64,000 bases of DNA, taken from contig NZ_CBDEGB010000002.1 of assembly GCF_965237655.1 (NCBI RefSeq), positions 1-64,000 of the forward strand, written 5' to 3'. Both the position numbers and the translations under genes were made by a program. The notes beneath the pieces are model-generated. The model made no database searches, was not told where the DNA came from, and saw only the letters and a program-made list of their open reading frames with translations. How positions within the stretch are numbered: position 1 is the stretch's first letter; the number at the start of each line of letters is the position of its first letter. Shown piece by piece: positions 27,250-35,597 of the stretch. Origin of the DNA: Poriferisodalis sp965237655. GTDB taxonomy: Bacteria > Actinomycetota > Acidimicrobiia > Acidimicrobiales > Poriferisodalaceae.

Positions 27250-28787
27250 TCTCCCGGGCGATTCCCGGACCCGTCCACGTTGAGCTGAAGGACGTCTCCA
27301 AGCGGTTCGGATCGACGCAGGCGGTGGACGGCGCAAACCTCGCCGTCCACCGCGGCTCGATCCACGCCCTCGTCGGCGAGAACGGCGCAGGCAAGTCGAC
27401 GGTCGGCAAGATCATCTCTGGGCTGTATGCCGCCGACAGCGGCTCGCTCAACGTGGATGGCCGGGCAGTTCGGTTCCGATCGCCGCGGCATGCCTTCGAC
27501 GCCGGCATCACCACCATTGCCCAGGAGCTGGCGCTCGTCCCGGATCGAACCGTCGTGGACAACGTGTTCCTCGGCGTCGAGGCGACGAGGTGGGGATGCG
27601 TGCGTCGCTCAGTGTCGTTGAGACGGTTTCGGGAGCTGGCCGACCGCACCGGCATCCTCCTCGATCCCGCGGCGAGGGTCGGCGAGCTCAGCGTGGCTGA
27701 CCAGCAGCGAACGGAGATCTTGCGTGCCGTAGCCCGTCGCACCGAATTGGTGGTGATGGATGAGCCGTCGGCCCGCCTCTCGACCGCCGAGCGCAGCCAG
27801 CTTCACCGGCTGGTGCGCTCGCTGCGCGACCAGGACATCACCGTGTTGTTCATCTCGCACTTCCTCGACGAAGTGCTCGAACTCGCCGATGCAGTGACGA
27901 TCATGCGCGATGGGCGAGTGGTGCGTACCTCGACACCGTCGTCGGAGACGGCTGACTCTTTGGTCGAAGCCATGATCGGTCGCGAGCTCGACGCCAGCTT
28001 CCCGCCGAAGCCGCCGCTTCCCGACGAGCAAGGAACCCCGGCCCTGTGTGTGAGGGGACTGCGGTGCTCGGGCTCATCGCAGAGCACAGCAGGGCTCGAT
28101 CTCGATGTGGCCGCTGGCGAGATCGTCGGGGTCGCAGGGCTGGTCGGCTCGGGCCGAACGGAGCTTCTCAGAGCCGTCTATGGAGCAGATCCCCTCGCCA
28201 GCGGCGACGTCTCGGTCGACGGACGTGGTCTTCGACCAGCACGGCCCGATCGAGCGATTCGGGCAGGCGTGGGTCTCATTCCGGAATCCCGCAAGGACCA
28301 CGGCCTGCTGATGGAGAGAAGCGTCCGGGAGAACGTGAGCCTGCCGCACCTGCGCCGGTTCGCCACGGCGGGGGTCGTCAATCTCAGCGCCGAACGTCGA
28401 CTTGTCCGGGCCGCAAATTCCGGTGCCGGCGTGCGCGACGGCGGTATGGAGTCCCCTGTCCGTCTTCTGTCGGGCGGGAACCAGCAGAAGAGCCTCTTCG
28501 CTCGCTGGCTGGTGCCGGGGCTCAGGGTGCTGATCGCTGATGAACCGACGCGAGGTGTCGACGTCGGCTCCAAGCGCGCCATCTACGACCTCATCGCCAC
28601 GGCTGCCTCAGAGGGTCTTGCTGTGCTCGTGGTCTCCTCCGAGTTGGAGGAATTGGTGGGTCTGTGCCATCGCATCCTCGTGATGCGCGACGGCCAGTTC
28701 GTCGCCGAGTTCACGCATCCAGACCTCGACGAGACCGAGTTGCTGCGTCATGCCTTCGGCGAAGCAACGTCGAACGGAGTGAGCTAG
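27246..28787 (+). CDS. ABC importer double ATPase (RbsA/MglA type), copy 1
   Basis: 513 residues from GTG 27246 (an in-frame GTG at 27237 is possible; GGAG at 27234 favours 27246). Two nucleotide-binding domains in tandem: the first has GENGAGKST and a degenerate signature region LSVADQQRTEILR followed by VVMDEPSARL; the second has GLVGSGRTELLRAVYG instead of a Walker A lysine motif, plus the signature LSGGNQQKSL and LIADEPTRGVDVG. This asymmetry is normal for carbohydrate-type (CUT2) importers. Energises uptake by the permease at 28787. Confidence 0.93.
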   Translation: MISRAIPGPVHVELKDVSKRFGSTQAVDGANLAVHRGSIHALVGENGAGKSTVGKIISGLYAADSGSLNVDGRAVRFRSPRHAFDAGITTIAQELALVPDRTVVDNVFLGVEATRWGCVRRSVSLRRFRELADRTGILLDPAARVGELSVADQQRTEILRAVARRTELVVMDEPSARLSTAERSQLHRLVRSLRDQDITVLFISHFLDEVLELADAVTIMRDGRVVRTSTPSSETADSLVEAMIGRELDASFPPKPPLPDEQGTPALCVRGLRCSGSSQSTAGLDLDVAAGEIVGVAGLVGSGRTELLRAVYGADPLASGDVSVDGRGLRPARPDRAIRAGVGLIPESRKDHGLLMERSVRENVSLPHLRRFATAGVVNLSAERRLVRAANSGAGVRDGGMESPVRLLSGGNQQKSLFARWLVPGLRVLIADEPTRGVDVGSKRAIYDLIATAASEGLAVLVVSSELEELVGLCHRILVMRDGQFVAEFTHPDLDETELLRHAFGEATSNGVS

Positions 28788-29764
28788 TGGCCGAATCGGC
28801 GGCCCCGCGGGCACCGGCTCCCAGTGCCGGACGCTACCTCGGCGTGCTGGGTCGATTCGGCATCGTCTGGGTGACGCTCGCGCTGTTCGTCGTGCTGGCG
28901 GCGACGACCGATGGGTTCCTGACCGGACCGAATCTTCGCAACGTGCTGGACCAGCAAGCCACGCTGCTGATCGCGGCGTCGGTCGCGACGCTCACGATGA
29001 TCGCCGGCGGGTTCGACGTGTCCATTGCCGCTGTGGCAGTCGTGTCGCCGCTGGTCGCACTGCGAGTGGAGAACGCCACGGACTCGGTCCTGATAGCGCT
29101 CCTCGCCGGATGCGCGTTCGGTCTCGCGGTGGGTCTCGCCAATGGCTCGATCGTGGCGTTCGCCAGGATCAACTCGTTCATCACGACGCTCGCCACGTCA
29201 TTCATCGTGTTCGGCCTGGGCTACATCGTCAGCGAGCGCAGCATTCTGCGGCCGGTCACCGAGAGCTTCCGGAGCATTGCGCGGACGCGCGTGCTGAACC
29301 TGACGACCGCGACTTGGATCTCGCTAGCGGTGGTTGCTGTGGCGTGGTTCGCCCTCGCAGGCACCCGTTTCGGCCGTCATGTGTACGCCACTGGCGGCAA
29401 TGCAGAGGCTGCACGGCTTGCCGGCGTCCGGACGCGGCACATTGTCGTGTCGGTGTTCGCTTTGTCCGGACTCGCTGCTGGGCTGGCGGGTGTCGTTGCG
29501 GCCTCGAGAACCATCAGCGCGACGCCATCGGACGACTTCAGCTTCGTCTTCGGCGTGATCGCCGCCATTGTCGTCGGCGGCACTTCGATCGCAGGCGGCA
29601 CCGGTGCCGTGTGGCGGACCCTGCTCGGCGCGTTCTTCATCGCCTTCATGGTCAATGGCTTCAACCTGCACCAAGTCGACCCGATCTGGCAGCGAGTCAT
29701 CCAAGGCGTCGTGATTCTCGTCGCGGTGTCTGCCGATGCCTGGTCGCGATCGCGCCGGACCTGA
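28787..29764 (+). CDS. ABC importer permease (RbsC-like), copy 1
   Basis: 325 residues, GTG start inside the TAGTG junction with the ATPase. About eight to ten transmembrane segments; family segments NLRNVLDQQATLLIAAS, GGFDVSIAAV, FGRHVYATGGNAEAARLAGV and GGTSIAGGTGAVWRTLLGA are typical of the BPD_transp_2 family. The last four are nearly the same in copy 2 (31748-32746), showing common ancestry of the two importers. Confidence 0.93.
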   Translation: MAESAAPRAPAPSAGRYLGVLGRFGIVWVTLALFVVLAATTDGFLTGPNLRNVLDQQATLLIAASVATLTMIAGGFDVSIAAVAVVSPLVALRVENATDSVLIALLAGCAFGLAVGLANGSIVAFARINSFITTLATSFIVFGLGYIVSERSILRPVTESFRSIARTRVLNLTTATWISLAVVAVAWFALAGTRFGRHVYATGGNAEAARLAGVRTRHIVVSVFALSGLAAGLAGVVAASRTISATPSDDFSFVFGVIAAIVVGGTSIAGGTGAVWRTLLGAFFIAFMVNGFNLHQVDPIWQRVIQGVVILVAVSADAWSRSRRT

Positions 29765-29799
29765 AGACGGAATTCTTGACTCAATCGAAAGGACTTGCC

Positions 29800-30528
29800 A
29801 TGAACATCCACATCATCGTTCCCATCACCTCCGATTCGTTCAACGAACTCATCGCCCAAGAGGCACGTAGCTTCTTGGGGCCGGACATCGAGATCGAGGT
29901 TTCGTGTCTGACAAGCGGCCCGGCCTCGATCGAGTCGTTCTACGACGAGGCCTTGGCCGGCCCGGGAATCGTCTCGGAGACGATGCGGGCAGCCGCGGCG
30001 GGGGCCGACGCCGTTTTCATTACGTGCTTCGGCGATCCTGCCGTTCCAGCGGCGCGAGAGCTTGTGGATATCCCGGTCGTCGGCGGATTCGAGCCTGCCG
30101 TTGCGACGGCGCTCAACCTGGGGGAACGGTTCTCAGTGGTCACCGTTCTGGAGAACGTCGTGCCGATGATTTCGGGGCTCGCGACGCGCATGGGCATCCG
30201 GGATCGAATGGCGTCCGTTGAAGTGATCGACACGCCGGTGCTCGAACTGCATGACGGCGATGCGCTGCTCGACAGCCTCACGGCGGCGTCACATAGCGCT
30301 CTCGATCGCGGTGCCGATGTGCTGGTGCTTGGCTGCACCGGGATGCTGGACGTTGCGGCTGCGCTGCAGTCTCGCCTTGAGTCAGAACGGGTGCGGGTGC
30401 CCGTCGTCGATCCGACTGGTGCCTCGCTTGGGCTCCTGCTCACGTTGCAGTCCATGGGGCTGAAGCCGAGCCGGCGCACCTACATGCCGCCGCCCGACAA
30501 GGCGCGAACCGGCGCCGCGGGCGCGTAG
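29800..30528 (+). CDS. Asp/Glu/hydantoin racemase
   Basis: 242 residues from ATG 29800 with AAAGGA upstream; a much longer open frame is an overlap with the permease. Seen: the two catalytic cysteines at Cys76 (ITCFGDPAVPAAR) and Cys179 (LVLGCTGML), the hallmark of cofactor-independent racemases of PF01177. The family includes hydantoin racemase and aspartate racemase; here the neighbouring HyuA-like genes favour hydantoin or an N-substituted amino acid as substrate. Last gene of the plus-strand operon; the next gene is convergent. Confidence 0.9.
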   Translation: MNIHIIVPITSDSFNELIAQEARSFLGPDIEIEVSCLTSGPASIESFYDEALAGPGIVSETMRAAAAGADAVFITCFGDPAVPAARELVDIPVVGGFEPAVATALNLGERFSVVTVLENVVPMISGLATRMGIRDRMASVEVIDTPVLELHDGDALLDSLTAASHSALDRGADVLVLGCTGMLDVAAALQSRLESERVRVPVVDPTGASLGLLLTLQSMGLKPSRRTYMPPPDKARTGAAGA

Positions 30529-30568
30529 CTGGCAGGCAAGCTGCGCGAGACCTCGGATCATCGGTCCG

Positions 30569-31681
30569 TCAGTCGAGAGCGACGAGGGGATCGGTGTAGG
30601 GGACACCGATGGCGGCGGCCACGCGCGGCTCGGTGATTCGACCCTTGTACACGTTGAGGCCGTCCCGAAGGTGTGGATCGGCACGCAGGACGTCGAGCCC
30701 TTGATCAGCGATGGACAGCACCCGCGGCAGCGTGACATCACTGAGCGCGCGTGTGGCGGTCAGCGGAACCGCGCCTGGCATGTTGGCCACGCAGTAGTGG
30801 ACGACCCCATCGTGGATGAACGTCGGTTCGGCGTGGGTGGTCGGTCGTGAGGTCTCAATGCAGCCGCCCTGATCGATGGCTACATCCACCACAACCGAAC
30901 CGGCACGCATCTTGCGGATCATCTCGACTGTCACGAGACTGGGGGCACGGGCTCCGGTCAGCAGCACAGCGCCGATGACCAAGTCGGCGCCGATCACCTC
31001 CGACTTCAGCACCGCACGTGTCGACATAACCGTCACCACCCCAGTGCCGAAGCGCTGGTCAAGATGGCCGAGCACCTCAGGGTCGATGTCGAGCACTCGC
31101 ACATCGGCGCCCATGCCAATGGCGATTTCTGCAGCGTTCTCGCCAACTACCCCGCCACCGATGATCACCACCCGTGCCGGTGGCACGCCAGGCACGCCGC
31201 CGATGAGGACTCCCGCACCTCCGTGCGCTTTCTCCAGCGCCCATGCGCCTGCCTGAACGGCCAAGCGGCCGGCCACTCTCGACATCGGCGCGAGCAGAGG
31301 CAGACCGCCACGCGCATCGCTGACGGTTTCATAGGCGACGCATGCCGCTCCCGACGCCAGCAGATCCGCGGCCTGCTCTGGATCGGGAGCGAGATGCAGG
31401 TACGCGAACAGGATCTGATCGGGGCGGAGAAGCTTCCGTTCTGACGGCTGTGGCTCCTTCACCTTGACCACTAGCTCAGCAGCTCTCCACACATCTTGAG
31501 CCACGGGGGCGATCTCGGCTCCCGCAGCTTCATAGTCGGAATCCGCGGATCCAATGCCTGTACCCGCCCCGGACTCGACGATCACTCCATGACGGTGACG
31601 CACCAGCTCGCCCACGGCATCGGGCGTCAGCCCGACTCGTTGTTCGCCGGACTTCGTTTCTCGGGGCAACCCAACGATCAC
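30569..31681 (-). CDS. ald: Alanine dehydrogenase
   Basis: 370 residues from the GTG at 31681, chosen because GGAGG stands 7 bases upstream and the protein then begins VIVGLPRETKSGEQRVGLTP, the family N-terminus. Seen: the catalytic region KVKEPQ, HLAPDPEQA, and the NAD motif VVIIGGGVVGENAAEIA near residue 170; DVAIDQGGCIETSRPTTH. Interconverts alanine with pyruvate and ammonia. In this locus it probably removes or makes alanine from the imported compound. Closes the minus-strand set. Confidence 0.94.
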   Translation of the reverse strand: MIVGLPRETKSGEQRVGLTPDAVGELVRHRHGVIVESGAGTGIGSADSDYEAAGAEIAPVAQDVWRAAELVVKVKEPQPSERKLLRPDQILFAYLHLAPDPEQAADLLASGAACVAYETVSDARGGLPLLAPMSRVAGRLAVQAGAWALEKAHGGAGVLIGGVPGVPPARVVIIGGGVVGENAAEIAIGMGADVRVLDIDPEVLGHLDQRFGTGVVTVMSTRAVLKSEVIGADLVIGAVLLTGARAPSLVTVEMIRKMRAGSVVVDVAIDQGGCIETSRPTTHAEPTFIHDGVVHYCVANMPGAVPLTATRALSDVTLPRVLSIADQGLDVLRADPHLRDGLNVYKGRITEPRVAAAIGVPYTDPLVALD

Positions 31682-31747
31682 GTGATCACCTCCATGATCT
31701 ACACAGTGCAAGAAGATTCGGGAGCACCGGTCGGGAGTCCGCTCAGG

Positions 31748-32746
31748 TCACCCGGTTGTGCGCGCCCGTCGAGCCCAGGCGTCAAGACCGACTGCCACCA
31801 GGATGACGACGCCTTGTATGACCCGCTGCCAGATCGGGTCGACCTGGTGGATGTTGAAGCCATTGACCATGAAGGCGATGAACAACGCCCCGAGCACCGT
31901 TCGCCACACGGCGCCCTCACCGCCGGCGATGGATGTTCCGCCTACGACGATGGCGGCAATGACGGCGAAGACGAAGCTGAAGTCGTCCGACGGCAACGCA
32001 CTGCCGGACCGGGCTGCATTGAGCGTGCCCGCGAGCCCTGCTGCGGCACCCGACATGACGAATGTCGCCGAAGTGGTGAGACGCGTATTGACGCCGGAAA
32101 GCAACGCTGCTTCGGCATTCCCGCCAGTCGCGTAGACGTAGCGACCGAACTTGGTCCGGCTGAGCACGAGCCACGCCAATCCGACTACGGCGATGCTGAA
32201 CCACGTGGCAGCGGTGAGACCGAATATGCGCTCGCGTGCCAAGTCCGACCACGCTCGAGTCTCGGGACGCAATATGGAGCGGTCGCTGATCAGGAACCCG
32301 GCGCCGAACCATATGAACGATGTGGCGAGCGTCGCGATAAACGAGCCGATTCGGGCGTAGGCCACCACCACGGCGTTGAACACGCCGGCCCCTACCCCGA
32401 AACCCACCCCTGCCAAGACGCCGATCAAGATGGAGTGGGACGCGTTCAGCGCTTGGATAGCGACGATGGCGGAAGTGACGAAGACTGCCGCCTGGGAGAT
32501 ATCGAAGCCGCCGCCGATGATGGTCAGGGTGGCGAAGGAGGCCGCTATCAGGATCAGTGACTGCTGGTCGAGGACATTGCGGAGGTTCGCGCCCCGCAGG
32601 AATCCGTCCGTCGTCACTCCCAGGATCCCGAACAGAGCGATGGTCACCCACAGGATTCCGTAGCGAGTGAGCAGCACGCGCACCCGCCGGGTCCCGGCAT
32701 CGAACATCGATACGGCCGCCAGTCTGGATGCGGAGACGTCTGTCAT
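31748..32746 (-). CDS. ABC importer permease (RbsC-like), copy 2
   Basis: 332 residues, hydrophobic with about eight to ten membrane helices. Shares RSILRPET, FGRYVYATGGNAEAALLSGV and DDFSFVFAVIAAIVVGGTS with copy 1. Starts inside the ATPase stop (ATGA overlap). Partner of the ATPase at 32743-34251 and the lipoprotein at 34370-35512. The gap to the alanine dehydrogenase is 66 bases. Confidence 0.93.
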   Translation of the reverse strand: MTDVSASRLAAVSMFDAGTRRVRVLLTRYGILWVTIALFGILGVTTDGFLRGANLRNVLDQQSLILIAASFATLTIIGGGFDISQAAVFVTSAIVAIQALNASHSILIGVLAGVGFGVGAGVFNAVVVAYARIGSFIATLATSFIWFGAGFLISDRSILRPETRAWSDLARERIFGLTAATWFSIAVVGLAWLVLSRTKFGRYVYATGGNAEAALLSGVNTRLTTSATFVMSGAAAGLAGTLNAARSGSALPSDDFSFVFAVIAAIVVGGTSIAGGEGAVWRTVLGALFIAFMVNGFNIHQVDPIWQRVIQGVVILVAVGLDAWARRARTTG

Positions 32747-34251
32747 CGGGTCTCCCCGGCCGTAGTCGCGAAGGCGGCTCCGAGAATGCGGGTCTCGTCG
32801 AGTTCATCGCCTGCAAGTTCCAGCACGATCTGCTGATCTCGCACGACGAGGACACGGTGCGCAAGCCCCATCACCTCGTCGAGCTCGGACGAGACGAACA
32901 GCACCGCCAAGCCCGCCGAAGCGGCGTCGGTGATCAGGTTGTAGATGGCCCGCTTCGCACCGACGTCGATACCCCGGGTCGGTTCGTCTGCGATGAGCAC
33001 TGACCTCGAGTTGAGGAACCAGCGAGCGAACAGGCTCTTTTGCTGATTGCCCCCCGACAGTTCCATCACGGCCTGTTCGATCGACGACGACCGGATGTCC
33101 ACCACCTCGGTCGCTTTGGTGACGGCTTGGTTCTCGGGCTGTCGTCGCATCCAGCCCAGTCGGCTCAGGACGTCGAGATGGGGCAGCGCCACGTTGTCTC
33201 GGATCGAACGTCCCAGAAGCAAACCCTGATCCTTGCGCGACTCGGGAATCAATCCCATGCCGGCGCGTATGGAGTTGCGCGTCGATCGGCGCTTGACGAG
33301 TCTTCCGCACGCGGTGACCTCGCCTTCGGCGCGGCGATCCGCACCGTAGATGGCCCGGGCGATCTCTGATCTTCCCGAACCCACCAGACCGGCAAGACCG
33401 ACAATCTCCCCCGCCCGCACCGTCAAGTCGATCTCCGGCCCTGTTCCGCCGCATCGGAGCCCACGAACATCAAGCACGATCGGTGCATCGGGTGGCGGAA
33501 CTGACTTGGGCGGAAAGCTGGTGTCGAGCGTCCTGCCGATCATCGCTTCGACAAGCGTCAGTTCTGTCTCCTCCCTCGCAGGCCTGCTGCTGACAAGTGC
33601 GCCGTCGCGCAGCACCGACACCGCGTCAGCTGCCTCAAGAACTTGGTCGAGGAAGTGCGATACGAGTATCACCGTCGTGCCCTCTCGCGAAAGGCGGGCG
33701 ACTATCGAAAGCAACGTCTGGGCCTCGTCAGTGGATAGCCGAGCAGTTGGCTCATCCATGATGATCAGGTTCGCATTGCGCCCCAGAGCACGAAGGATCT
33801 CGACTTTCTGTTGCTCTGCCACTGTGAGATCCATGACGAGTGCGTCAAGCGGGACGTCAAATCCGACTCGCTCGATGATCGAATCGAAGCGTCGCCGTTG
33901 CTCACGCGTTCGCACGAAGCCGGCTCGGGACGGCTCGCCGCCGAGGAAGACATTGTCCCGGACGTTGCGTGCGGGTACCAGCGACAACTCCTGGGCCACC
34001 ATCGTGATGCCCTGTGCCAAGGCGTCGCGGGGAGATCGGAATATCACACGCTGCCCGTCGACGAGGATGCTTCCTACGTCGGGACGGTGAACGCCGGCGA
34101 TGATCTTGCCAACGGTGGACTTGCCCGCGCCGTTCTCGCCGACCAGTGCATGCACCGACCCGCGGTCGATCGAGAGCGACACGTCGTCGACTGCTGTCGT
34201 CGCCCCGAACAGCTTCGACACGGCGCGCAGCTCGACGTGTGCCTCCGGCAT
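32743..34251 (-). CDS. ABC importer double ATPase (RbsA/MglA type), copy 2
   Basis: 502 residues from the ATG at 34251 (MPEAHVELRAVSKLFG), preferred over the open upstream extension, which crosses a large inverted repeat. First domain: GENGAGKST, LTVAEQQKVEILRALG, IIMDEPTARLS. Second domain: GLVGSGRSEIARAIYG, LSGGNQQKSLFARW, LIADEPTRGIDVG. Same asymmetric pattern as copy 1. AGGACA lies upstream of the start. Confidence 0.93.
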   Translation of the reverse strand: MPEAHVELRAVSKLFGATTAVDDVSLSIDRGSVHALVGENGAGKSTVGKIIAGVHRPDVGSILVDGQRVIFRSPRDALAQGITMVAQELSLVPARNVRDNVFLGGEPSRAGFVRTREQRRRFDSIIERVGFDVPLDALVMDLTVAEQQKVEILRALGRNANLIIMDEPTARLSTDEAQTLLSIVARLSREGTTVILVSHFLDQVLEAADAVSVLRDGALVSSRPAREETELTLVEAMIGRTLDTSFPPKSVPPPDAPIVLDVRGLRCGGTGPEIDLTVRAGEIVGLAGLVGSGRSEIARAIYGADRRAEGEVTACGRLVKRRSTRNSIRAGMGLIPESRKDQGLLLGRSIRDNVALPHLDVLSRLGWMRRQPENQAVTKATEVVDIRSSSIEQAVMELSGGNQQKSLFARWFLNSRSVLIADEPTRGIDVGAKRAIYNLITDAASAGLAVLFVSSELDEVMGLAHRVLVVRDQQIVLELAGDELDETRILGAAFATTAGETR

Positions 34252-34302
34252 CTTGTCCTGACTTGATGGAGGCCGGACCGTCGAGTGCGACCCGCGCGGG
34301 CG

Positions 34303-34359
34303 GGATCGGGCGGGATGCGCGCGCTCCGGTGTCGTGAATGACCGCATCCCGCCCGATCC
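34303..34359 (-). repeat. 17-bp inverted repeat between lipoprotein and ATPase genes
   Basis: Bases 34303-34319 and 34343-34359 form a perfect 17-bp inverted repeat (GATCGGGCGGGATGCG in its core) with a 23-base loop. It lies just after the lipoprotein stop (34370, minus strand) and before the ATPase start. Stem-loops in this position are known in other ABC operons to protect the binding-protein mRNA 3' end and reduce readthrough, giving more binding protein than ATPase. Copy 1 of the importer has no such gap: the lipoprotein and ATPase genes overlap. Confidence 0.75.
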
Positions 34360-34369
34360 GTTCAAGAGA

Positions 34370-35512
34370 TCAACCGTCCCACTGTCCTGTGAACTGGTCC
34401 ACATTCTCAGCGGTGACCAGACCGTTGTCCGTCACGTTCGCTAGGGGATTGATTCCTCCCGAGAACGTGCCTTCGGTCAGAGCCAAGATCATGGCGTTCA
34501 TGGCATTGGCGCCTTCGGATCCCGGCGCTCCGAAGACCACGCCAAACCAGCGCCCTTCGGCCACGGCCTGCAGACCGGTGATCGACCCTCCGAGTCCGAT
34601 GAGCTTCACGTCGTCCATGTCTTCGTCTCCGAGCACGATCTCGACGCCTTGGATCGACTGGTCGGCTCCCATGACCACGTCAAATGCGGGTTGTGCGATC
34701 AGGATGTCCTGAATCGCGTTGATGCCGCCTTCAGGTCCGAGGTACTGACCTTCGCCCTCCGCCACGATGTTCACGCTCGGGTTGCGAGCCAGGACGTTGT
34801 CGAACCCCTCTTTCAGTGCCACATCGAGAGGGAATCCCTTGATGCCGTAGAGGTACACGACCCGGCACGGGTCGATCCCCTCGCACGCCTGCACGGTCAG
34901 CTCGCCCATGCGCTCGCCGTTCTCTACAGGCGGCGCGAGTGAAGACGCTGCTATCCCTTCGACCTGCGGGGCGCCCTCTGCCAGGTCATCACCCACGACT
35001 GTGTTCAGCACGACGACTTGAATGCCTTGGGCCAGAGCGTCCTCGATGTCGGGTATGAGGCCGGGGCCGTTGACGGCCGCCACGATCACCCCGTCGTACT
35101 CGCCTGAAGCGATCACGTCCTGGAGCTGAGCAGTCTGAGCCGCTGGGTCGAACGCGGCATCGAATTCGACCATCTCGATGCCGTTCTCATCTGCGATTCG
35201 CTGCATCTGCTCACGCGAGCTCGCATACCAGGTGTTCGCCGAGCTGCCTGACAAGTAGGCGATACGGAGGCCTTCGGTCGAGGTGACCTGCTCGCTCTCT
35301 TCGGCTGCCGGCTCGGGAGTGGGCTCGTCCGGTCCCTCTTCGACTGCGGTCGTCTCAGCCGTGCTTTGGGTCTGTTGCGCAGCGGCGTCAGTGGATTCGA
35401 CTTCGTCCTCGGCCGACGGCGTGTCGTCTCCGCCGCATGCAGCAACTGTCAACACGAACACACAGAGGAGTGCGCCTATTCGCGGCGACAGCCGCCTCTT
35501 TGTCCATCTCAT
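34370..35512 (-). CDS. ABC importer substrate-binding lipoprotein (RbsB-like), copy 2
   Basis: 380 residues. Lipoprotein signal: positive N-terminus, LLCVFVLTVAAC with Cys26 as the lipidation site. Residues ~27-75 form an acidic Ser/Thr/Glu linker; then RIAYLSGSSANTWYASSREQMQRIADENGIE, here split in my reading at about residue 80-110, begins the Peripla_BP_4 fold. Strong homology to the 26068-27249 protein, including the PCRVVY and EGEGQYLGPE segments. Binds the importer substrate outside the membrane. Confidence 0.9.
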   Translation of the reverse strand: MRWTKRRLSPRIGALLCVFVLTVAACGGDDTPSAEDEVESTDAAAQQTQSTAETTAVEEGPDEPTPEPAAEESEQVTSTEGLRIAYLSGSSANTWYASSREQMQRIADENGIEMVEFDAAFDPAAQTAQLQDVIASGEYDGVIVAAVNGPGLIPDIEDALAQGIQVVVLNTVVGDDLAEGAPQVEGIAASSLAPPVENGERMGELTVQACEGIDPCRVVYLYGIKGFPLDVALKEGFDNVLARNPSVNIVAEGEGQYLGPEGGINAIQDILIAQPAFDVVMGADQSIQGVEIVLGDEDMDDVKLIGLGGSITGLQAVAEGRWFGVVFGAPGSEGANAMNAMILALTEGTFSGGINPLANVTDNGLVTAENVDQFTGQWDG

Positions 35513-35529
35513 TGCTGATTCCCCTTCCT

Positions 35530-35544
35530 CACACCTCTGGTGTG
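35530..35544 (-). promoter_or_regulatory. Short perfect hairpin upstream of lipoprotein copy 2
   Basis: CACACC-3 bases-GGTGTG, a perfect 6-bp dyad, sits between the hyuA-like stop and the GGAAGGGG ribosome site of the lipoprotein gene. It could be an RNA hairpin or a protein-binding dyad. Function is unproven. Confidence 0.35.
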
Positions 35545-35597
35545 TTTGTCTCGTTGTGGAGCGCCTCTCACACGGTCCGCCGGCGAGACGGATCGAC

